From assembly GCA_024236095.1 (NCBI GenBank), contig JACKLD010000012.1:434001-498000 (forward strand): a stretch of DNA of 64,000 nt. The letters run 5' to 3'. Shown here in pieces: positions 25,800-34,237 of this stretch. Source of the DNA: Pseudomonadaceae bacterium (GTDB taxonomy: Bacteria; Pseudomonadota; Alphaproteobacteria; UBA2136; UBA6156). Position numbers and translations under genes: made by a program. The notes under the pieces were generated by a model. That model made no database searches and was not told the origin of the DNA. It was given only the letters and a program-made list of their open reading frames with translations. Position 1 is the stretch's first letter, and each line of letters opens with the position of its first letter.

Positions 25800-28004
25800 A
25801 TGAAGTCCCGCCGTGCCCAATCCCGCCCCGCCAGCAAAGGCCACCCGCGCAGCCACGACCCCCGCCGTGGCAAATCCCCCGCCCACGGCCGCCGCCACGG
25901 TGCCACGCACCTGCCCCCCACGTTCGAGGTCGACATCATCGCCATCTCCGACGACGGCGAACCGCTGGCCGCTCCCGTCGACCGCCGCTACATGGGCGCC
26001 GCCGACCGCTGGATTGTCACCGAAGGCCCCGCCCTCGCCAAAGGCGAACGCGCGCTGGCCAAAGTGGCCGAACGCCACAAACACACCATCCTGCTCACCG
26101 CCATCAAGCGCATCCCCAAACAGGAAGACAAAACTTTCGTTGGTCTGGTGGCTGAAGGAGGCCGCGTGCGCCTGATGCACCGCGACCTCGCCAATGTCGA
26201 TTTCACCCTCGCCGTCCCCAAGGCCGCCGCCGAGGGCGACTACGTCCGCATCCAACCCTTTCCCCGCCCGCGCCACGGCCCCACGCCGGTGCAGGTGCTA
26301 GAGAACCTCGGCCCCGAGCCCCGTGGACTGGAAAGCCTCGTCGCCATCGAGAACGCCGGTCTGCCCGTGGCCTTTTCCGACGACGCCCTCGCCGAAGCCG
26401 ACGCCCTCCCCGCCTATACATGGAACGACACCGACCGCCGCACCGACTGGCGCAAGCTCCCCTTCGTCACCATCGACGGCGCCGACGCCCGCGACTTCGA
26501 TGACGCAGTATTTGCAGAACCATTAGACAACGGCCACCACCGCCTTATCGTCGCCATCGCCGATGTCGCCCACTACATCACCGAAGGCGGGGCGCTGGAC
26601 CAAGACGCCGAAGAACGCGGCAACTCCACCTACTTCCCCGACCGCGTGGTGCCGATGCTGCCTGAACGCCTCAGCAACGACCTCTGCAGCCTCCGTCCCA
26701 AGGTAGACAGACCCGTCCTCGGCGTGGAAATGACCATCAATCCGCAGGGCGCACTCACCTCCTACCGCTTCCACCGCGCCACCATCCACTCACATGCCCG
26801 CCTCACCTACACCCAAGTGGAATCCGCCCTCCAAGCCTCCGGCGCCCTGCCCACGCCCGCGCGCGCGCCAAGCCCGCACGAGGCCGTCATCCCCGCGCAG
26901 GCGGGGATCCACGTTACAAACCGCGCCGAAGGCGCACCACCTATCGAACACTCGAATACTCGAACATTCAAACATTCAAACATCCAAACACTCGAACATC
27001 TCCTCACCGCCTACAAAGTGCTGGAAGCCGCCCGCCGCGCCCGTGGCGCCCTCGACCTCGAAATCCCCGAAATGGGCCTTACCCTCGCCGACGACGGCAC
27101 CATCGCAGCGGTGGGAAACCGCGAACGCCTCACCAGCCACAAACTCATCGAGGAATTCATGATTCTCGCCAACGTCGCCGCCGCCAGCGCGCTGGCCAAA
27201 CAGAAGGTCCCCGGCTTCTACCGCGTGCATGACAAACCCGACAAAATGAAACTCGGCAACCTCGCCGCCACCCTCAAACCGATGGGCTTCACCGTGCCAC
27301 CGCACGACGGCGGCCACAAGGCATGGGCCAAACTGGTGGGCGAAGTCAACCGCCACCCCGCCGCCGCCACCTTGCTCAAGTTCATCCTGCAAAGCCAAAT
27401 GCAGGCCAAATACGACCTCGCCAACATCGGCCACTACGGCCTCGCCCTCAACCTTTACAGCCATTTCACCAGCCCCATCCGCCGCTATGCCGATCTGGTG
27501 GTCCACCGCGCCCTCATCCGCGCCCTCAAACTGCCGGGCAATGGCGCCCTCAAGGCCGAGGCCCACACCCTCGCCCATGTCGCCGCCACCATCAACCTCA
27601 CCGAGCGCCGCAGCCAACAGGCCGAGTGGGAAGCGCGCGACCGCATGATCGCCCGATACTTCGGACAATTCGTGGGCGAAACCTTTCCTGCCACCGTCAC
27701 CAGCGCGCAAACCTTCGGCCTGTTCGTGGTCTTGCCCAACGGCGTAGAGGGCCTGCTCCCCGCCCGCCTGTTGGGCTATAGCTGGCACTATGCCGCCCGT
27801 ACCCTCAGCTGGCACCACGGCAAAACCAAGCAAACCCTGCACGCCGGCAGCCGCCTCACCGTCACGTTGCTGGATGCCGACCGCATCTCCGGCCGCCTCA
27901 CCTTCACCATGCCCCGCGAGGATGGCACCACCCCGTCATCCAAACCTCCCGCCAACACCCATAAGCCTCCACGTCATGGAAACCACGCTCGCCGCCGCCG
28001 CTGA
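25800..28004 (+). CDS. rnr: RNase R/VacB 3'-5' exoribonuclease with in-frame repeat insertion
   Basis: A 734-residue RNase R. The RNB catalytic domain is clear: TIDGADARDFDDAVFAEPLD with the four-Asp metal cluster, EERGNSTYFPDRVVPMLPERLSN (split), FYRVHDKPD, and HFTSPIRRYADLVVHRALI. A C-terminal S1 domain begins near GETFPATVTSAQTFGLFVVL, followed by a basic tail. Two oddities occur. The N-terminal winged-helix domain usual in alphaproteobacterial RNase R is missing, replaced by about 45 Arg/Pro/Ser-rich residues. A palindromic repeat is inserted in frame at about residues 354-401 within the RNB domain. The ATG at 25800 is chosen by similarity; upstream frames overlap frr. Confidence 0.95.
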   Translation: MKSRRAQSRPASKGHPRSHDPRRGKSPAHGRRHGATHLPPTFEVDIIAISDDGEPLAAPVDRRYMGAADRWIVTEGPALAKGERALAKVAERHKHTILLTAIKRIPKQEDKTFVGLVAEGGRVRLMHRDLANVDFTLAVPKAAAEGDYVRIQPFPRPRHGPTPVQVLENLGPEPRGLESLVAIENAGLPVAFSDDALAEADALPAYTWNDTDRRTDWRKLPFVTIDGADARDFDDAVFAEPLDNGHHRLIVAIADVAHYITEGGALDQDAEERGNSTYFPDRVVPMLPERLSNDLCSLRPKVDRPVLGVEMTINPQGALTSYRFHRATIHSHARLTYTQVESALQASGALPTPARAPSPHEAVIPAQAGIHVTNRAEGAPPIEHSNTRTFKHSNIQTLEHLLTAYKVLEAARRARGALDLEIPEMGLTLADDGTIAAVGNRERLTSHKLIEEFMILANVAAASALAKQKVPGFYRVHDKPDKMKLGNLAATLKPMGFTVPPHDGGHKAWAKLVGEVNRHPAAATLLKFILQSQMQAKYDLANIGHYGLALNLYSHFTSPIRRYADLVVHRALIRALKLPGNGALKAEAHTLAHVAATINLTERRSQQAEWEARDRMIARYFGQFVGETFPATVTSAQTFGLFVVLPNGVEGLLPARLLGYSWHYAARTLSWHHGKTKQTLHAGSRLTVTLLDADRISGRLTFTMPREDGTTPSSKPPANTHKPPRHGNHARRRR
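26870..27002 (+). repeat. Type-B palindromic repeat inside rnr
   Basis: The core arms GTCATCCCCGC / GCGGGGATCCACGTTAC, a second hairpin CGCCGAAGGCG and a tail of repeated TCGAACA/TTCAAACAT units lie inside the open frame of rnr. They encode the segment containing EAVIPAQAGIHVT followed by a Ser/Asn/Thr/His-rich stretch. The frame continues undisturbed on both sides. Confidence 0.9.
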
Positions 28005-28680
28005 CCCTTCATGGTGGTGGTTCCTCACCCTCACCGTCTCCGCCCTCGTCCTTGGCGAAACACCGCTCAAGCGCCCCTTTCGCTGGATGGAAACCTATTA
28101 CCACGAGCTTTCCCACGGCCTCGCCTGCCTGCTCACCGGCGGCAAGGTGGTGCGCATCCAACTCAACCTCGATGGCTCCGGCGTCTGCACCACCCGTGGC
28201 GGCAGCCGCATCCTCATCCTGCTGGCGGGCTACACCGGCGCCGCCCTGTGGGGCAGCGCCCTGTACCTCGCAGGCTGGCACATCGGCGCAGGCGGCAGCC
28301 ACACATGGCTGCAGGCCGAACTCGCCCTCCTCGCCGTCACCACCATCTTGTGGGTGCGCAACCTCACCACCCTGCTCATCATCGCCACCATCGCCGCCGT
28401 GTACGGGCTGGCCCTCTACTACGGCCCCGTCGGCTACCTGCCCTACCTCCTCCAGTTTTCCGGCGTGTATGTGCTGATGAACGCCATCCGCGCCCCGCTC
28501 CATCTCATCGACGGCCAACACGTCGGCGACGGCGCCGCGCTGGCCGACATCTTCAAAATCCTGCCGGAAGGCGTCTGGATTCTCCTCTGGTTCGCCTTCG
28601 CCCTTGCCTGCCTCGCCGCCTGCGCCCTTCTCACCCTCCCGGGCCTTGCAGAGTGGCTCTCCCTATCCCATATCTTTTGA
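27976..28680 (+). CDS. M50B-like membrane metalloprotease family protein
   Basis: A 234-residue membrane protein with about six hydrophobic segments and a zinc-site-like YYHELSHGLACLLTGGKVVR near residue 45. It matches the pattern of the peptidase M50B-like group, whose role in bacteria is unclear. GVCTTRGGSRILILLAGYTG and the later NAIRAPLHLIDGQ (a possible third metal ligand, Asp) are consistent with site-2-protease-like architecture. It overlaps the last 29 nt of rnr in another frame, suggesting co-transcription. Proteolytic activity is inferred from motifs only. Confidence 0.75.
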   Translation: METTLAAAADPSWWWFLTLTVSALVLGETPLKRPFRWMETYYHELSHGLACLLTGGKVVRIQLNLDGSGVCTTRGGSRILILLAGYTGAALWGSALYLAGWHIGAGGSHTWLQAELALLAVTTILWVRNLTTLLIIATIAAVYGLALYYGPVGYLPYLLQFSGVYVLMNAIRAPLHLIDGQHVGDGAALADIFKILPEGVWILLWFAFALACLAACALLTLPGLAEWLSLSHIF

Positions 28681-28705
28681 GTATCCAGTAAAGAAAGCCA
28701 TATCC

Positions 28706-29701
28706 ATGCCCATGCGCCTGTTCGACCTCTTCAATCAGCAATGGCGCGACATGGCCGCCGCACTGGCCAACCGGCGCAGTGAGAGCATCGATGCCCTCAT
28801 GCCGGACATCGAAGACATGACGCCCTACCCCAATTACCTCGGTAGCCGGGGCTCCACCCTTCGCTACGAGGCCGATATCACCACCGCCCTCGAGGCCAAA
28901 GCCCGCATGGTCTATAACAACCCTATCTACCGCTTCACGTCCCAAGCTTACACTTACGTTGCCCGCACCGGCCAACAGCTCACCCCGCAAACCGTTGGCG
29001 ACGCCTACAAGACATTCGGCGACAAAGCCCCCGGCGTCAAAGGCGCCCTCTTACGCATGGGCCTGTCCTACCTGCCGCAAGTCCGCAAGGTTTATACGTT
29101 CATCAACAAGGGCACCGGCCCCATCAAGGCCATCCATCAACATTACACGGCCGCAACCAACACGCTGGAACTCCTCACTCACGTAAGAACCATCCAAGCG
29201 GCCTACCAGCCACAACATCAAAGGTACGTTGAAGACGCTTACCAGCACCCTGAAACTGCAAAACTCCTCGACACACTCACCCAAAGCATCAATGCCATCG
29301 GCCCTCACAAAAGCGCCGCCCGAACGGCGCAGGAACTGAACGGCCGCCTCAACAATGCCATGGAAGCATTGGATACCAACGCAAGCGAGGCCAACAAAGT
29401 CCGCACCCTGCACCACATGCAGCTCATCTCCATGGCCGCCATCGGCGCCGCCCATGCCCACAATCACCCCGAGAACTTCAATAACATCCTCACCGAAACC
29501 CTCGGCATCCTCCAATCCGAACGCGACACGGAAACCTCGCCGCAACCCGCCTCCCGCCGCCATCTCCAACCGGTAATCGAATACCATGCACCAACCAACC
29601 CGACAGATATCCCTCCGGCCCCCGGTTATGGGCAAAGGCCTCCGGCGCCTCCCGGCTTCGACCGTTGGGATCCCGAAGAGTCCGCAGAAATCTTACACTA
29701 A
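28706..29701 (+). CDS. Hypothetical protein, Ala/Thr-rich helical
   Basis: A 331-residue protein not recognised. It lacks a signal peptide and has no strong membrane segment. Predicted character is mostly helical up to about residue 270 (for example LTQSINAIGPHKSAARTAQE), then a Pro-rich tail with PPAPGYGQRPPAPPGFDRWD. The ATG at 28706 follows AAAGAAAG and lies 25 nt after the M50B-like gene, so the two may form a unit with rnr. Codon use is like its neighbours, supporting a real gene. Confidence 0.6.
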   Translation: MPMRLFDLFNQQWRDMAAALANRRSESIDALMPDIEDMTPYPNYLGSRGSTLRYEADITTALEAKARMVYNNPIYRFTSQAYTYVARTGQQLTPQTVGDAYKTFGDKAPGVKGALLRMGLSYLPQVRKVYTFINKGTGPIKAIHQHYTAATNTLELLTHVRTIQAAYQPQHQRYVEDAYQHPETAKLLDTLTQSINAIGPHKSAARTAQELNGRLNNAMEALDTNASEANKVRTLHHMQLISMAAIGAAHAHNHPENFNNILTETLGILQSERDTETSPQPASRRHLQPVIEYHAPTNPTDIPPAPGYGQRPPAPPGFDRWDPEESAEILH

Positions 29702-29715
29702 AGCTGTTTAAAGAC

Positions 29716-29742
29716 CAAAAAACAAGGCGGCCAAAGGCCGCC
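29716..29742 (-). terminator. Intrinsic terminator for the minus-strand gene at 29779-30453
   Basis: Perfect stem GGCGGCC / GGCCGCC with an AAA loop at 29726-29742. On the minus strand it is followed by TTGTTTTTT, giving a typical U-tract. It lies between convergent genes. Confidence 0.75.
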
Positions 29743-29778
29743 CTACTAACATCTAACATACTAACATCTATATATTTT

Positions 29779-30453
29779 TTAATGCACTACCCGCGGCCCT
29801 CTTGAAAGCGTTTTAATCGCCTCGTCCATCGCTTCGGCGCTCATCACATCCTGCTTTTTCACACGGGGCAACTGACGCTGCACCGCCTGCCACAATGCAC
29901 GGTGGGTGGAAGACACTTTCTCCGAGCCCATCGCCGCTTCCGGCACCAGCACCATCTGAACTTCGGGCTGGGTGGCAATCAAATCCACCACCTGATGACT
30001 CACTTGCACCACCCACACCAAACTCTGCACCGGCAACGCCACCCCCAAATGCGGTTCGGTGTAGCTGAACAACGGCGCCGCCGCCACACGGTCGACGTTC
30101 AACACCTGGCCACCCGCCGCACTGCGGGCAAACACCTCGCCCAACTGGGCACGCACCACCCCTTTCATCGCCGCACTCATGTCGGCATGGCGGCCCAGCC
30201 CCATGCAGCTCACAAAGCGCGCCTTACCGTCACCGTCCCGATGGTTCTGCAACATCACAAACACCCGTTGGCCTTCGTGCATGCACCACACCACTACCGC
30301 CCCGGCAAGGCCCACATAACCCTTGGGCACCACCTGCACCGGCTGGCCGTATAACAAACTGAATAGCCCGTTCACCAACGCCTGCCGCCCACGGTAAAAC
30401 CCGGCCTGCATCCGTGCCAAAACTCCGTTACCGCTGGTTCTTTTGTCTTGCAT
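29779..30453 (-). CDS. Hypothetical protein
   Basis: A 224-residue protein I do not recognise. It has no signal peptide. The region YVGLAGAVVVWCMHEGQRVFVMLQNHRDGDGKARFVSCMGLG (about residues 46-87, cited as a landmark only) has a strand-loop-G pattern vaguely like NUDIX hydrolases, but a clear REx2EExGU box is absent. The ATG at 30453 has AAGGA just before it. The gene is monocistronic, with its own terminator downstream and divergent uvrD upstream. Confidence 0.55.
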   Translation of the reverse strand: MQDKRTSGNGVLARMQAGFYRGRQALVNGLFSLLYGQPVQVVPKGYVGLAGAVVVWCMHEGQRVFVMLQNHRDGDGKARFVSCMGLGRHADMSAAMKGVVRAQLGEVFARSAAGGQVLNVDRVAAAPLFSYTEPHLGVALPVQSLVWVVQVSHQVVDLIATQPEVQMVLVPEAAMGSEKVSSTHRALWQAVQRQLPRVKKQDVMSAEAMDEAIKTLSRGPRVVH

Positions 30454-30538
30454 GTCCTTGACTTTTTACGTCACTACCCTTCCATATATAGGCCCCAAAA
30501 CTGTATCCCGCAACCGCCTGCCAAGCGTTTCAACACTG

Positions 30539-30569
30539 TTGACACCCCACCTACCTTCCATCATGTAAT
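30539..30569 (+). promoter_or_regulatory. Sigma70-like promoter ahead of uvrD leader
   Basis: TTGACA at 30539-30544 and TGTAAT at 30564-30569 with a 19-bp spacer, slightly longer than ideal. It would start a transcript near 30577, about 170 nt upstream of uvrD. Confidence 0.5.
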
Positions 30570-30672
30570 GTATACGAAAAAGAGTTCCTCCCATGCTCAC
30601 CCGTACCACCTACAAGCCGGATGACGCCCCCACCCCGACGAAGAGCAACACCTCGACCAACCCCGCTAACCT

Positions 30673-30695
30673 AAGGCCCTCACAAGGGCCTTTTT
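30673..30695 (+). terminator. Intrinsic terminator/attenuator in the uvrD leader
   Basis: Stem AAGGCCCT / AGGGCCTT, 4-nt CACA loop, then TTT. It lies 51 nt before the uvrD start and about 100 nt after the promoter at 30539, with no recognised gene in between. It could attenuate uvrD or end a short RNA. Confidence 0.65.
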
Positions 30696-30745
30696 CATCA
30701 CCAAGCACCTTCCCTTTCCCCGCCGCTTGCCCTACCCTGCGGCCC

Positions 30746-33157
30746 ATGTTCGATATCTTTGCCGCCGAAGACGCCCCAGCAACCGCTCCGCAACCCGCCG
30801 CACACCCGCTGGATGCCCTCCTCGCCGGCCTCAACCCACCCCAAGCCGAAGCGGTGCAAACCACCGAAGGCCCGTTACTGGTGCTGGCAGGCGCGGGCAC
30901 CGGCAAAACCAGCGTGCTCACCCGCCGCATTGCCTACCTGCTGCTGTCGCACAGCGCGATGCCCCACCAAATCCTCGCCGTCACCTTCACCAACAAGGCC
31001 GCCAAAGAGATGGCCGAACGCACCGAAAAACTGGTCGGCGGCCCCGTCTCCGGCATGTGGCTGGGCACCTTCCACCGGCTGGGCAACCGCTTTCTCCGCC
31101 AACATGCCGAGGCCGCAGGCCTCCGCACCGACTTTGTCATCCTCGATACCGACGACCAACAACGCCTCATCGCCGAACTCATCAAAGACCTCAATCTGGA
31201 TAGCCAACAATTCCCCGCCCGCCTTATCGCCAATATCCTCTCCCGCTACAAAGACAACGCGTGGATGCCCGCCGACCTCCCGCACGACGAAGCCCGCGCC
31301 CTCGGCGGCCGCGCGAAAGAGGTCTACCAAGCCTACCAAAACCGCCTGCAAAACCTGAACGCGGTGGATTTCGGCGACCTTCTCCTCCTTCCCCTCACCA
31401 TCCTGCAAGGCAACGCGGGCCTGCGCGAGAACTACCAAACCCGCTTCCGCTACATTCTGGTGGATGAGTACCAGGACACCAACACCGTCCAATACCAGTG
31501 GCTCAAACTGCTGGCGGAAAAGCACAAAAACATCTGCGTTGTGGGCGATGACGACCAGTCCATCTACGCATGGCGCGGCGCGCAGGTGGGCAACATCCTC
31601 AACTTCGAGCACGACTTTCCCGGCGCCCACACCATCCGGCTGGAACAAAACTACCGCTCCACCGGCCACATTCTTGCCGCCGCCAACGCGGTCATTGCCA
31701 ACAACCGCCAGCGCCACGGCAAAAACCTCTGGACCGACGCCGGCCACGGCACGCCGCTGGAACTTCATCCCCTGCTGGATGACCGCGAAGAAGCCCGCTT
31801 CGTCGCCGACCAATCCCAACGCCACCTGCGCGAGCGCGGCTTTTACAATGACATCGCCGTGCTGGTGCGCACCGCCAGCCAAACCCGCGTGCTGGAAGAA
31901 CAGTTCATGCGTGCGGGCGTGCCTTACACCATGGTCGGCGGCCTGCGCTTTTACGAACGCCGTGAAATCAAGGACGCCATCGCCTACCTGCGGCTGGTGG
32001 CCAACCCGCGTGATGATTTGGCCTTCCAACGCATCGTCAACGTGCCCAAACGCGGCGTGGGCGATACCACCCTCGCCACCATCGCCGCCGCCGCCCGTAC
32101 CACCGGCGCAGGCATGGCCCACGCCGCCGCCGACCTGATCGAAAAGCAGGAACTCGGCCCCAAAATCGCCACCCAGCTCAACGTCTTTTTGCAAGCGGTG
32201 GAAAACTGGCGCACCCTCCCCCTCGCCCCCCATGACCTGATGGAACGCATTCTGGAAGAATCCGGCTACGCCGAAATGCTGCGGCAAGACAAATCCAAGG
32301 ACGACGGCCAAGACGCCAAAGCCCGGCTGGACAACCTGAAAGAACTCATCCGCGCATTGGGCGATTACGCCGACATCCAAAGCTTCCTCGACCACGTCGC
32401 CCTCGTCGCCGATGCCGACAACATCGACGACGCCGATACGGTGAAACTGATGACCATCCACGCCGCCAAGGGGCTGGAATATCCGCTGGTGTTTTTGCCG
32501 GGGTTCGAGGAAGGCCTCTTCCCCCACCAACGCAGCCTCAACGATGAAGGCCAAAAAGGGCTGGAAGAAGAACGCCGTCTCGCCTACGTCGCCCTCACCC
32601 GCGCCAAACAACGCTGCGTCATCTCCTACGCCCATGCCCGCCGCATGTGGGGGCAATACCTGCCCGGTGCCCCATCCCGCTTCCTCACCGAAATCCCCGA
32701 GCAGCACCTGCAACGCTTCGGCAGCACCGCCGCTTACTCCAGCTACGGCACCACCACTTACGGCACCTCCCCCTCGATGCGTCATTCCCGCGAAAGCGGG
32801 AATCCAGCTTCTCTGGAACAACGCGTGCGTCATCCATCTTCCTACAAACCCGTCCACGGCTTCATCGCCCGTAGCCCACAACCAGCTCCCTCCGCCCGCA
32901 CCACCTCCCAACGCCCACACGAAGCCGTCATCCCCGCGCAGGCGGGGACCCACGTTACAGAGCAGCGCAGCGTTCCGTCTTCAAACACACCCCCCAACAC
33001 CTACACCGTCGGCACCCGCGTCCACCACGCCAAATTCGGCCCCGGAGAAATCACATCCATCGACGGCAAAGGCGAGGCCCAAACCCTCACCATCGCCTTC
33101 AAACACGCCGGCACCAAAAAACTCCTCACCGCCCTCGCCAAACTCCAACCAGCCTAA
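30746..33157 (+). CDS. uvrD: UvrD/PcrA superfamily 1 DNA helicase with in-frame repeat insertions
   Basis: An 803-residue 3'-5' DNA helicase for excision and mismatch repair and for removing RNA polymerase from DNA. Helicase motifs: Walker A LAGAGTGKTSVLTRR, TFTNKAAKEMAER, Walker B LVDEYQDTNTVQY, DDDQSIYAWRGA, LEQNYRST, MTIHAAKGLEYPLVFLPG, VALTRAKQR. The C-terminal 50 residues (VGTRVHHAKFGPGEITSIDG) form the PcrA/UvrD Tudor-like domain. Between helicase core and this domain, about residues 679-743, two palindromic repeats lie in frame. The ATG at 30746 is used because the family homology begins just after it; the frame is open further upstream but crosses a terminator hairpin. Confidence 0.96.
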   Translation: MFDIFAAEDAPATAPQPAAHPLDALLAGLNPPQAEAVQTTEGPLLVLAGAGTGKTSVLTRRIAYLLLSHSAMPHQILAVTFTNKAAKEMAERTEKLVGGPVSGMWLGTFHRLGNRFLRQHAEAAGLRTDFVILDTDDQQRLIAELIKDLNLDSQQFPARLIANILSRYKDNAWMPADLPHDEARALGGRAKEVYQAYQNRLQNLNAVDFGDLLLLPLTILQGNAGLRENYQTRFRYILVDEYQDTNTVQYQWLKLLAEKHKNICVVGDDDQSIYAWRGAQVGNILNFEHDFPGAHTIRLEQNYRSTGHILAAANAVIANNRQRHGKNLWTDAGHGTPLELHPLLDDREEARFVADQSQRHLRERGFYNDIAVLVRTASQTRVLEEQFMRAGVPYTMVGGLRFYERREIKDAIAYLRLVANPRDDLAFQRIVNVPKRGVGDTTLATIAAAARTTGAGMAHAAADLIEKQELGPKIATQLNVFLQAVENWRTLPLAPHDLMERILEESGYAEMLRQDKSKDDGQDAKARLDNLKELIRALGDYADIQSFLDHVALVADADNIDDADTVKLMTIHAAKGLEYPLVFLPGFEEGLFPHQRSLNDEGQKGLEEERRLAYVALTRAKQRCVISYAHARRMWGQYLPGAPSRFLTEIPEQHLQRFGSTAAYSSYGTTTYGTSPSMRHSRESGNPASLEQRVRHPSSYKPVHGFIARSPQPAPSARTTSQRPHEAVIPAQAGTHVTEQRSVPSSNTPPNTYTVGTRVHHAKFGPGEITSIDGKGEAQTLTIAFKHAGTKKLLTALAKLQPA
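32775..32990 (+). repeat. Two type-B repeats inside uvrD
   Basis: Copy one (about 32779-32813): CGTCATTCCCGC / GCGGGAATCCAG, read in frame as RHSRESGNP. Copy two (about 32919-32985): GCCGTCATCCCCGC / GCGGGGACCCACGTTAC, read as EAVIPAQAGTHVT. They use different reading frames of the same palindrome, so they were independent insertions. Both lie in the linker before the C-terminal Tudor-like domain. Confidence 0.9.
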
Positions 33158-33185
33158 AGCTATTTCTTGCGGCAATTCTCCCACA

Positions 33186-33228
33186 CGGCCCACAGGGCCG
33201 TCATTCCAGCGCAGGCTGGAACCCAGTG
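33186..33228 (+). repeat. Type-B repeat after uvrD
   Basis: GGGCCGTCATTCCAGCG / GCTGGAACCCAG arms directly downstream of the uvrD stop, in the 161-bp gap before the EEP gene. Same orientation as the others. Confidence 0.75.
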
Positions 33229-33318
33229 CGACAAAGCGCCCAAGCCCACCAAACCCTCTTTCTCGCCTAACCCTCTCATACTTGCCATCACCCAACTTTC
33301 CTGCCATCACATCTCCCC

Positions 33319-34200
33319 ATGCCCCACCTCACCGAACTCACCGCAAACCCCATGCTCCTCATTCAGTGGCTATGGATGATCCTCCTCAGCATGGCCTACC
33401 CCATCACCCTCACGCTGCTGCTGTGGCTGGCCACCTTGGCCGCCTATGCCACCCACACCGTCACCCCCCGCACCGCCCTCATTTTCACCCTGTGCGCGCC
33501 CATCCTCACCCTGCTGCTGGCGGCTCTCGCCACCCTCAGCCTCCCCACCCAACCGCCACCGCGCCCAGCCACCGCCACCCTGCGCCTCGCCCACCTCAAC
33601 GCCTTTTGGTACAACCACGCAAACCTCGCCGCACGGGCCGCCTTCGCCCAACACACCCACGCCGACATCCTCACGCTGGTGGAGGTCAACGACGAACTCC
33701 AAACCGCCCTCAACGCCGCCCCGCCCCTGCCCTACCACGCCCTCAGCAAAGACATCCATTCCGGCTACCATCTCCCCACCGCCATCTACAGCCGCTGGCC
33801 CATCACCCTTACCCGAAGCCTTGCCCCGCGCCTTAACCTCTACCATGTCGCCCATCCGTCCAAACCGTTTTACCTGCTGCTGGCCCACACCCAATCCCCC
33901 TACACCCCCAAAGCCATGCAACAACGCAATGCCGAGCTTGCCACCCTCGCCACCGCCAACCTCCCGTCCCCGCTCATTCTGGTGGGAGACCTCAACACCG
34001 TCCCGTGGGACCCGTCCCTCGCCCCGCTCAAACAACACCTCCACCTTGCCGGAAGCTGGCTCCCAACCCACCCCAACCCGCTGGCCTTGGCCCCGATAGA
34101 CCTCCTCCTCACCACACCAAACATCCCCGCCCCCACACTCCACCGCACCCGCGTGCAAGGCACCGACCACCTCGCCCTCATCGCCGATTTCATGTACTAA
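33319..34200 (+). CDS. Membrane-anchored endonuclease/exonuclease/phosphatase-family protein
   Basis: A 293-residue protein: two or three N-terminal hydrophobic helices (residues about 12-75), then an EEP (DNase I-like) domain with LRLAHLNAFWYN (conserved Asn), ADILTLVEVNDELQ (metal-binding Glu), LLLAHTQSP (His), LILVGDLNTVPWD (catalytic Asp-Asn) and a C-terminal GTDHLALIADF (catalytic Asp-His). All catalytic elements are present. The active domain probably faces the periplasm. Substrate could be nucleic acid or a phospholipid/phosphoester; unknown. It is followed 37 nt later by prmA. Confidence 0.85.
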   Translation: MPHLTELTANPMLLIQWLWMILLSMAYPITLTLLLWLATLAAYATHTVTPRTALIFTLCAPILTLLLAALATLSLPTQPPPRPATATLRLAHLNAFWYNHANLAARAAFAQHTHADILTLVEVNDELQTALNAAPPLPYHALSKDIHSGYHLPTAIYSRWPITLTRSLAPRLNLYHVAHPSKPFYLLLAHTQSPYTPKAMQQRNAELATLATANLPSPLILVGDLNTVPWDPSLAPLKQHLHLAGSWLPTHPNPLALAPIDLLLTTPNIPAPTLHRTRVQGTDHLALIADFMY

Positions 34201-34237
34201 CGCCTAACAACTATCAACTAACAACTGTCAATCCAAC

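Noticed and set aside
26938..27000. Tandem TCGAACAT-like units as a CRISPR array or plasmid iterons
   Set aside because: Units are 8-10 bp, contiguous without spacers, degenerate and inside a coding frame; no cas or rep genes are near.
29779..30453. NUDIX hydrolase call for the hypothetical protein
   Set aside because: Only a vague strand-Gly pattern is seen; the REx2EExGU box is missing.
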